A DNA stretch of 64,000 nucleotides from an uncultured Bacteroides sp. (GTDB taxonomy: Bacteria > Bacteroidota > Bacteroidia > Bacteroidales > Bacteroidaceae). A model generated the notes under the pieces. That model made no database searches, was not told where the DNA came from, and was given only the letters and a program-made list of their open reading frames with translations. Below, one piece after another: positions 58,559 through 64,000 of this stretch. The stretch is taken from positions 1 through 64,000 of the forward strand of contig CASFPE010000018.1 in NCBI GenBank assembly GCA_949296575.1, written 5' to 3'. Within the stretch, counting starts at the first letter, position 1. Each line of letters begins with the position of its first letter. Made by a program: the position numbers and the translations under genes.

Positions 58559-60685
58559 ATGATCAAACGTTTATTGACAATGGCCTGCGCGGCGGTGTTT
58601 GCGCTGGCAGGCCGGGCGCAGTCGCTCAGCGCGACTGTTGAGGGCATCACGTACACCGTGGAAGAGGGGGCGCAAACCGCCACCGTGTCCCAAGCATACG
58701 TGGGTCTTACCACGGCCAATATCCTTGGCACGGTGGAAATCGAAGGGACGGCCTATCCCGTGGCCGCCATCGGCAATGGCGCTTTTATGGATTGCATGTC
58801 GCTGGAAAGCGTCACGTTGCCCCAAGGGCTGCGCGACATCGGAGAGTCGGCTTTCCAAAACTGCGCATCGCTGGCCAGCATCGCGGTTCCGGAAGGTGTG
58901 ATGGCCATTGGCAGCTATGCTTTCTCGGCTTGCACGTCGCTGGCCAGCGTCACCCTCCCGGAGGGCCTGGAGAGCCTCGGCGTCGGTGCTTTCACGGCTT
59001 GCCGGGCATTGCCGGGCATCACCCTGCCGTCCACGCTGGCGAGCATCGGTGGCGCTGCTTTCATGGAATGTTCGGCGTTGGAAAGCATCGCATGGCCTTC
59101 TTCGTTGGCGACGGTCAGCGGGGATGCGTTCAATGGCTGCATCTTGCTGGCTGATGTCACCCTCCCGGACGGAGTGACCGCGATTGGCGACTATGCTTTT
59201 TCGCGTTGCCAGTCGCTGGCCGCTATCACCCTGCCTTCCACGTTAGAGAGCATCGGCGCAAGTGCATTCTACGAGGCGCCGCTGGCCGACATCACCTGCC
59301 GGGCCGCCGTGCCGCCTGTGTTGGACGACCAGTCCTTCGACCGGGAACATTACATGGAGGCCGCCCTCCACGTGCCGGCCGGGGCAGAGCCGGCCTACCG
59401 CGCCGCCAATGGCTGGATGAACTTCTTCGACAAGGCCACGGTGGACGGCATCCTGTACGTGGTGAACCCCGATACGCGCACCGCCTCCGTGATGGACGGC
59501 ACGTCGGCCGCCGGCTCGTTCGTCCTCCCCGCCACGGTGGAATACGAGGGCGAGGATTACGCCGTCACCTCCATCGGCGAATATGCTTTCTATTCCTGCA
59601 TGGGATTGACCTCCATTGCCATCCCGGAAGGGGTCACTTCCATCGGGTTTGGGGCGTTCGGGTACTGCCGGTTCCTGGAAAGCGTCACCTTGCCGTCCAC
59701 GTTGGCGGAAATCGGTGTCGCTGGTTTCGGGGGCTGTATTTCGCTGCGTGACATCCATTGGCCGGAGGGCTTGCAGCGCATCGGCGATTCGGCATTCGAG
59801 GAATGCACCTCGCTGGAAAGCGTCACCCTGCCTGCCGGGCTGGTGGAAATCGGCGAGTATGCTTTCTGTGCCTGCGAGTCGTTGCAAGAGATTATTTTGC
59901 CCGCCGGGTTGCAAAGCATCGGCGCGGGAGCTTTTGAGGAATGCTCCATGCTGGCAAGCATCGCCCTGCCCGAAGGGTTGCAATACCTTGGCGAAGGGGC
60001 GTTCGCGTACTGCGAGTCGATAGAGAGCATCGTTGTGCCGCAGGGGATGGCGGCCTTTGGCGCGTATGCCTTCGAAGGTTGCATGTCGCTGTCGAGCGTC
60101 ACCCTGCCTGAGGGATTGCAAGCCATTCCCGAAGGGGCTTTCTGCGAGACGGGGCTGGAAAGCATTGACTTGCCGGAGAGCGTCACGGCCATCGAGTTCT
60201 ATGCCTTTGCGGAATGTGCTTCGTTGCGGAGCATCGCCCTGCCCGCCGCCTTGCAGGAGGTAGGCAGCATGGCATTTGCAGAGACCCCGCTGGCGGACGT
60301 TTACAGTTATGCTGCCACTCCGCCTGCGATTGAGGCCGACACGTTTGACGAGGCTGTTTATGCGGAAGCCGCGCTCCACGTCCCCTCCGACGTAGTGGAT
60401 GCTTACCGTGCTGCCGAAGGATGGGAGCAATTCCAGCATATCGACGGCGACTTGCCCTCCACGGGCATCGGCAGCGTGGCGGTGGGTGCCTCCTTCGCCC
60501 GGTATGCGGATGGTGTGGTCACCGCCTCCGGCTTGGCCGAGATCACGGTGCATGATGCCAACGGCGCGCGGGTGCTGCATGCGGCGGATGCCACCACGCT
60601 TGACCTCAACGCCCTGCCGTGCGGCATCTATATAATAAGTATAGAGCAAGGCGGGCAGCGGCAAGTGCTGAAGGTGGCGAGATAA
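58559..60685 (+). CDS. BspA-like leucine-rich-repeat surface protein, sorting tail
   Basis: 708 residues. Signal peptide MIKRLLTMACAAVFALAGRA; then two blocks of about 23-residue BspA-type repeats (residues about 55-245 and 330-600) of the form GAFxxCxSLxSVTLPxGLxx. Each block closes with a module like FDREHYMEAALHVPAGAEPA, then YRAANGWMNF. The C-terminus (LAEITVHDANGARVLHAAD, then GIYIISIEQGGQRQVLKVAR) resembles a type IX secretion tail. Likely a surface adhesin or host-interaction protein. Signal region and tail are nearly identical in DNA to the next gene. Confidence 0.9.
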   Translation: MIKRLLTMACAAVFALAGRAQSLSATVEGITYTVEEGAQTATVSQAYVGLTTANILGTVEIEGTAYPVAAIGNGAFMDCMSLESVTLPQGLRDIGESAFQNCASLASIAVPEGVMAIGSYAFSACTSLASVTLPEGLESLGVGAFTACRALPGITLPSTLASIGGAAFMECSALESIAWPSSLATVSGDAFNGCILLADVTLPDGVTAIGDYAFSRCQSLAAITLPSTLESIGASAFYEAPLADITCRAAVPPVLDDQSFDREHYMEAALHVPAGAEPAYRAANGWMNFFDKATVDGILYVVNPDTRTASVMDGTSAAGSFVLPATVEYEGEDYAVTSIGEYAFYSCMGLTSIAIPEGVTSIGFGAFGYCRFLESVTLPSTLAEIGVAGFGGCISLRDIHWPEGLQRIGDSAFEECTSLESVTLPAGLVEIGEYAFCACESLQEIILPAGLQSIGAGAFEECSMLASIALPEGLQYLGEGAFAYCESIESIVVPQGMAAFGAYAFEGCMSLSSVTLPEGLQAIPEGAFCETGLESIDLPESVTAIEFYAFAECASLRSIALPAALQEVGSMAFAETPLADVYSYAATPPAIEADTFDEAVYAEAALHVPSDVVDAYRAAEGWEQFQHIDGDLPSTGIGSVAVGASFARYADGVVTASGLAEITVHDANGARVLHAADATTLDLNALPCGIYIISIEQGGQRQVLKVAR

Positions 60686-60691
60686 TGATCG

Positions 60692-60720
60692 GGGGCATCC
60701 CGCCGCGTGCGGGGTGTCCC
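60692..60720 (+). terminator. terminator between the two LRR genes
   Basis: GGGGCATCCCGC pairs with GCGGGGTGTCCC (two G:U pairs), loop cgcgt, followed by TTTCC. No consensus promoter is seen in the 42 bases left before the next gene, so partial read-through is likely. Confidence 0.65.
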
Positions 60721-60762
60721 TTTCCTATACCATATTACTAACATAAACCAAACATTTATCTT

Positions 60763-61674
60763 ATGATGAAACAGACACTTTTATTGGCCTGCGCGGCGGT
60801 GCTTGCGCTGGCAGGCCGGGCGCAGGCACAAGAGTTCACGGTTGGCGGGATTGAATACGGCCTATATGCGGATTATGGGCGTGCTTACGTCAATGGTTAC
60901 ACGGGCAGTCCTGTGGAGGTGGTGGTTCCTGCCACGGTGGAATACGAGGGGGGAAGTTATTCCGTGACAGAAATTAGCAGTTATGCTTTCGCGGAGTGCG
61001 CTTCGTTGGAAAGTGTCACGCTGCCCCAAGGGATGACGGATATTTATGAGTCAGCTTTCCAAGACTGCACCGCGCTGAAAAACGTCAGCCTGCCGGAGGG
61101 CTTGGAGTACATCAGCGACCAAGTGTTCTATGGCTGCACATCATTGGAAAGCCTTGTGCTGCCGGAAGGGTTGCAGAAAACCTGCTGGCTTGCTTTTGCG
61201 AACTGCGCCTCGCTGAAAATCATCAGTTTCCCTTCTACCTTCCAGGAAATGGAAGGCCCTACTTTCCGTAATACTCCGTTGGAACACATTGCTTGCCACG
61301 CCGTAGTCCCGCCCGCCATCATGGACGATGACTTCGATGCGGGAACCTATGCCGTTGCCACACTCCATGTGCCTGCCGGTACGGCGGATGCATACCGTGC
61401 CGCCGCAGGGTGGAAGAACTTCCTCGCCATTGAGGAGGACGCAGAGAGGTTCACGGGCATTGCTGCTGTTTCTGCTGCCTCCCTTTCCACTTACGCGGAT
61501 GGCATCCTCACCACTTCCGGCTTGGCGGACATCACGGTGCATGATGCCAGCGGCGCGCGGGTGCTGCATGCGGCGGGCGTTGCCTCGCTGTCGTTGGAGG
61601 CCCTGCCTCGCGGCATTTATATAATAAGTATAGAGCAAGGCGGGCAGCATCAGGTGCTGAAGGTGGCGCGTTGA
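60763..61674 (+). CDS. BspA-like leucine-rich-repeat surface protein, short paralogue
   Basis: 303 residues with the same plan as the gene before it but one repeat block: signal peptide MMKQTLLLACAAVLALAGRA, BspA repeats at about 65-185 (SYAFAECASLESVTLPQGM), closing module FDAGTYAVATLHVPAGTADA, and the tail LADITVHDASGARVLHAAG, then GIYIISIEQGGQHQVLKVAR. It looks like a duplicate of the larger gene that kept both ends and fewer repeats. Surface location inferred from the signal and tail. Confidence 0.88.
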   Translation: MMKQTLLLACAAVLALAGRAQAQEFTVGGIEYGLYADYGRAYVNGYTGSPVEVVVPATVEYEGGSYSVTEISSYAFAECASLESVTLPQGMTDIYESAFQDCTALKNVSLPEGLEYISDQVFYGCTSLESLVLPEGLQKTCWLAFANCASLKIISFPSTFQEMEGPTFRNTPLEHIACHAVVPPAIMDDDFDAGTYAVATLHVPAGTADAYRAAAGWKNFLAIEEDAERFTGIAAVSAASLSTYADGILTTSGLADITVHDASGARVLHAAGVASLSLEALPRGIYIISIEQGGQHQVLKVAR

Positions 61675-61731
61675 CGTTGCGCCAGCAGGCCGGGTTGCGT
61701 AGTAATGGATTTGTACAGCACAGCCCGCCGG

Positions 61732-61852
61732 GCTTCCATCATGGGAAGCTGGGCGGGCTGCCTTTTTGCGGCTGTCCCTGCCGGGCGGGTGTTGCGGAAG
61801 GCTGCCGGACGGGCTTGCAAAACATGCCCCACAGCCCATTGTGGATGGGGTG
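61732..61852. repeat. dispersed repeat I, copy 2 (inverted)
   Basis: Blocks 61732-61747 and 61817-61852 are the reverse complements of 32215-32230 and 32125-32160. The 36-base block differs at two positions and contains the hairpin CCACAGCCCATTGTGG. The gap between blocks is 69 bases here and 54 at 32 kb. Confidence 0.75.
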
Positions 61853-61857
61853 ACGAC

Positions 61858-61925
61858 ACCACTATTGTGGTCACCCCTCCACCGCAATTGTGGTCTCCAC
61901 CCCACCTCCATTGTGGTCTCCGCCT
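61858..61925. repeat. intergenic array C (22-23-bp period)
   Basis: Units ACCACTATTGTGGT at 61858, CACCGCAATTGTGGT at 61880 and CACCTCCATTGTGGT at 61903, followed by 8-nt spacers CACCCCTC, CTCCACCC and CTCCGCCT. A decayed unit (CCTCCGTTGTGGT) is near 61951. The array directly continues the hairpin of repeat I copy 2. Confidence 0.75.
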
Positions 61926-62008
61926 CCCCTCAACGGCGGCCTGCGATCGGCCTCCGTTGTGGTAAATGTTCCATACACGTCGCGGTGCAGGGCCTTGCCT
62001 GTCGCGGC

Positions 62009-62782
62009 CTACTTGATGTTGGCGCGTATGCGGGCGAGGTACTGCTTCATGCCTTCCGCGTCGCGGCGGGTGATGATGTCGAGCAGGCGTTTCAGTTCGG
62101 TGCGGATGCCCTCCACCTGTGCCGGGGTGCGGGGGTTGAAGAGGATTTCCTGCAAGAGGTAGTCGTCTTCCGACAGCAGCCCTTGGGCGATGGACATGTG
62201 GCGCTTGAAGGTGGTGCCGGGCGCGTCCTGGTGTTTCATGACGGCGGCGAACACGAGGGTGGACACGAAGGGGATGGAGAGGGAGTAGGCCACGGTGTCG
62301 TCATGCTCCTCGAAGGTGTATTCGAAGATGCGGAGGCCGAGCGACTGGTAGAGGTCCTTGAAGAACACCTTCCCGAGGTGGTCGCCCTCGCTGATGATGA
62401 TGGCGTTCTCGCTGCTTAGGTTGCTGAGGCTGGCAAAGGTGGGCCCGAACATGGGGTGGGTGGAGACGTAGCGGAAGCCGCACCCGGCGTAGAATGCTTT
62501 CAGCCCCGTCTTCACGGAGGCGATGTCGCTGAGGATGCAGCCTTTGGGCAGCACGGGCATGACGTTGCGGAACGCTTCCAGGGTGTATTTCACGGTGGCG
62601 GCGTTGATGGCGAGTTCCGGCTCGAAGTCTTTTATCTCCTCCAGCGTGGTGAAGCGGCAGGTGTTGTACACGAAGCGCAGCTGGAGCGGGTTGGTGTCGT
62701 ACACGGCCGTCTCGTGCCGGAAGCTGAGGAGGTCGGTGAAGAAGGAGCCCATCTTCCCGGCTCCCAATATCAGTATTCTCAT
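62009..62782 (-). CDS. tyrA: prephenate dehydrogenase
   Basis: 257 residues; NAD(P)-dependent oxidative decarboxylation of prephenate towards tyrosine. ILILGAGKMGSFFTDLLSFR is the Rossmann loop, ILSDIASVKTGLKAF (about 103) and YVSTHPMFGPTFASL (about 125, with the catalytic His) are family signatures, and the C-terminal helical domain (DDTVAYSLSIPFVSTLVFAA) follows. No ACT or mutase domain is fused; the mutase is in the gene upstream. Same strand as the DAHP synthase gene, 93 bases apart. Confidence 0.93.
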   Translation of the reverse strand: MRILILGAGKMGSFFTDLLSFRHETAVYDTNPLQLRFVYNTCRFTTLEEIKDFEPELAINAATVKYTLEAFRNVMPVLPKGCILSDIASVKTGLKAFYAGCGFRYVSTHPMFGPTFASLSNLSSENAIIISEGDHLGKVFFKDLYQSLGLRIFEYTFEEHDDTVAYSLSIPFVSTLVFAAVMKHQDAPGTTFKRHMSIAQGLLSEDDYLLQEILFNPRTPAQVEGIRTELKRLLDIITRRDAEGMKQYLARIRANIK

Positions 62783-62786
62783 TTTG

Positions 62787-62873
62787 GTAGTAGTTAGTAG
62801 CTGGTAGTTAGTAGTCGGTAGTTAGTAGCTGGCAGTTGGCAGTTCCTGACTGCTGGCTACTGACTACTGGCTG
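62787..62873. repeat. heptamer repeats with inverted partner in the aro-tyrA spacer
   Basis: Seven-base steps of the type GGTAGTT/AGTAGCT run from 62787 to about 62843, with GGTAGTTAGTAG given twice. The tail (ACTGCTGGCTACTGACTA) is an imperfect reverse complement of TAGTTAGTAGCTGGCAGT, so the spacer can fold into a long hairpin. Confidence 0.65.
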
Positions 62874-62875
62874 CT

Positions 62876-63937
62876 TCATTCATTGATAATCTCCATTTGC
62901 TGGCGCACGCTTTCCTCGTGGACGGCCTCGAATACCTTCTTGATGAATCCGGCGTCCATGCCGCAGGCGGCTCCCTGCGCCCCCCGCTTTTCGAGGATTT
63001 CGTTGTACCGCCCGGCCTGCAGCACGGTCATGTTGTGTTCCTTCTTGAAGGTGCCTATCTCGCGGCACACCCTCATGCGCTTGGCCAGCACTTCGATGAG
63101 CGTGTTGTCGCACTCGTCGATTTGGTGGCGCAGTTCGTTGAGGTTCTCGGTGGTCTGCGTCTCCTTGCGGATGACGAGGAGGTTGAGGATATAGTCGAGT
63201 ATGTCGGGGGTGACCTGCTGGGCCGCGTCGCTCCAGGCGGCGTCGGGGTTGCAGTGGCTCTCTATGATGAGCCCGTCGAAGTTCAAGTCCATGGCCTGCT
63301 GGCAGAGGGATGCGATGAGTTCCCTCTTCCCGCCGATGTGGCTGGGGTCGCAGAAGATGGGCAGTTCGGGGATGCGGCGGCGCAGTTCGATGGGGATGTG
63401 CCACTGCGGCAGGTTGCGGTATATCTTCTTGTCGTAGGAACTGAAGCCCCGGTGTATGGCGGCCAGCCGTCGCAGCCCGGCGTTGTTGATGCGCTCCAGC
63501 GCGCCGATCCACAGTTCGAGGTCGGGGTTCACGGGGTTCTTCACCAGGACAGGGATGTCCACGCCCCTCAGCGCGTCGGCTATCTCCTGCACGGCAAAGG
63601 GGTTGGCCGATGTCCGCGCCCCTATCCAGAGGAGGTCGATGCCGTGCTTCAGGGCTTCGTACACGTGCTTGGCCGTCGCCACTTCGGTGGCCACGTACAT
63701 GCCGGTCTCGCGTTTCACTTCCTTGAGCCATGCCAGTCCTTCCACGCCGATGCCTTCGAAGCCTCCGGGTTTGGTGCGGGGTTTCCAGATGCCTGCCCGG
63801 AATATCTTGATGCCTTTGGATGCCAGCTGGCGGGCAGTTTCCATCACTTGTTCTTCTGTCTCTGCGCTGCATGGGCCTGCAATGACGATGGGCCTTTCAG
63901 GCTCGATGCCGGGGAGTAAGATTGATTCTAATTCCAT
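62876..63937 (-). CDS. DAHP synthase/chorismate mutase fusion
   Basis: 353 residues. Residues 1-260 are a 3-deoxy-7-phosphoheptulonate synthase of the short (KDOPS-like) type: PIVIAGPCSAETEEQVMETA, IFRAGIWKPRTKPGGFEGIG, PVLVKNPVNPDLELWIGALE and FCDPSHIGGKRELIASLC. Residues about 265-353 are an AroQ-type chorismate mutase (LNELRHQIDECDNTLIEVLA, KRMRVCREIGTFKK). It thus supplies the first shikimate step and the branch to prephenate, used by tyrA next. The fusion may allow feedback control by prephenate; inference from known homologues. Confidence 0.95.
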   Translation of the reverse strand: MELESILLPGIEPERPIVIAGPCSAETEEQVMETARQLASKGIKIFRAGIWKPRTKPGGFEGIGVEGLAWLKEVKRETGMYVATEVATAKHVYEALKHGIDLLWIGARTSANPFAVQEIADALRGVDIPVLVKNPVNPDLELWIGALERINNAGLRRLAAIHRGFSSYDKKIYRNLPQWHIPIELRRRIPELPIFCDPSHIGGKRELIASLCQQAMDLNFDGLIIESHCNPDAAWSDAAQQVTPDILDYILNLLVIRKETQTTENLNELRHQIDECDNTLIEVLAKRMRVCREIGTFKKEHNMTVLQAGRYNEILEKRGAQGAACGMDAGFIKKVFEAVHEESVRQQMEIINE

Positions 63938-63957
63938 GGTTGTACGGTTTGTTATGG

Positions 63958-64000
63958 TTACAGTTGTATTTGTTTGATGCGTTCCAATGCTTCCCGCAGG
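63958..64000 (-). CDS. 3' end of a gene, probably an aminotransferase
   Basis: On the minus strand the frame reads LREALERIKQIQL and stops (63958-63960), 20 bases before the DAHP synthase gene. In Bacteroidales a class I/II aminotransferase usually precedes this gene, and a helical end of this kind fits one. The gene continues beyond the window, so identity rests on context. Confidence 0.5.
   Translation of the reverse strand, partial: LREALERIKQIQL

Noticed and set aside
62787-62873. Further member of the 23-bp arrays
   Set aside because: The step is seven bases, not 21-24, and there is no octamer layout; short repeats like this are frequent in Bacteroidales spacers.

Overview
This 64-kb window looks like chromosomal DNA from a Bacteroidales bacterium, most likely a gut member of the Bacteroidetes with moderately high GC. 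Evidence: nearly every promoter that can be seen fits the Bacteroidetes form (TTTG or TTG, 19-21 bases, TAnnTTTG); Shine-Dalgarno sites are weak; tRNA genes lack an encoded CCA; and there are Bacteroidetes-type genes (DUF5606, the GGGtGRT protein, a DAHP synthase/chorismate mutase fusion, an aspartokinase/homoserine dehydrogenase fusion, BspA-like leucine-rich repeat proteins, type IX secretion-like C-terminal tails). No rRNA operon, integrase, transposase or CRISPR-Cas locus is visible.

Layout. 0-4 kb: end of a small AT-rich hypothetical cluster, initiator tRNA-Met, tetR, fabG and a pseudouridine synthase. 4.2-11.6 kb: a minus-strand run of five genes from one promoter (cyclophilin, M16 peptidase, MATE exporter, hybrid histidine kinase, NtrC-type regulator). 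12-16 kb: two secreted proteins. 16-24.5 kb: housekeeping genes (clpB, DUF5606, coaE, ybbR-like, yajC, nusB, PUR-domain protein, rplY/ctc, pth, S4 protein). 24.6-28.5 kb: an AT-richer DUF4143 ATPase, two small envelope proteins, a small HTH protein, then SRP RNA and tRNA-Thr in tandem; neither RNA can be found from ORFs. 28.6-33.3 kb: glycosyltransferase, Fe-S scaffold/GGGtGRT pair, nucleotidyltransferase. 33.4-39.6 kb: a CusCBA/Czc-type metal-efflux operon with a DUF6769-like gene. 39.7-51.1 kb: M13 peptidase, ABC-F ATPase, a putative small RNA, TonB receptor, PAP2 phosphatase, LuxR-type regulator, flavoprotein, radA. 51.7-56.8 kb: threonine operon thrA-apgM-thrC with a candidate Thr-rich leader peptide. 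57-61.7 kb: asparaginase and two paralogous leucine-rich-repeat proteins. 62-64 kb: aromatic amino-acid genes (tyrA, DAHP synthase/chorismate mutase, end of an aminotransferase).

The least expected signal is between the genes. Seven spacers hold arrays of short units repeating every 21-24 bp, most often exactly 23. The arrays mostly differ in sequence but share an architecture: a 14-16-nt palindromic or variable block and an 8-nt block. Two further dispersed repeats occur as inverted pairs far apart, and one array abuts an orphan C-terminal secretion tail with no gene body. These are described one by one below. All calls come from reading the sequence; no database search was possible.
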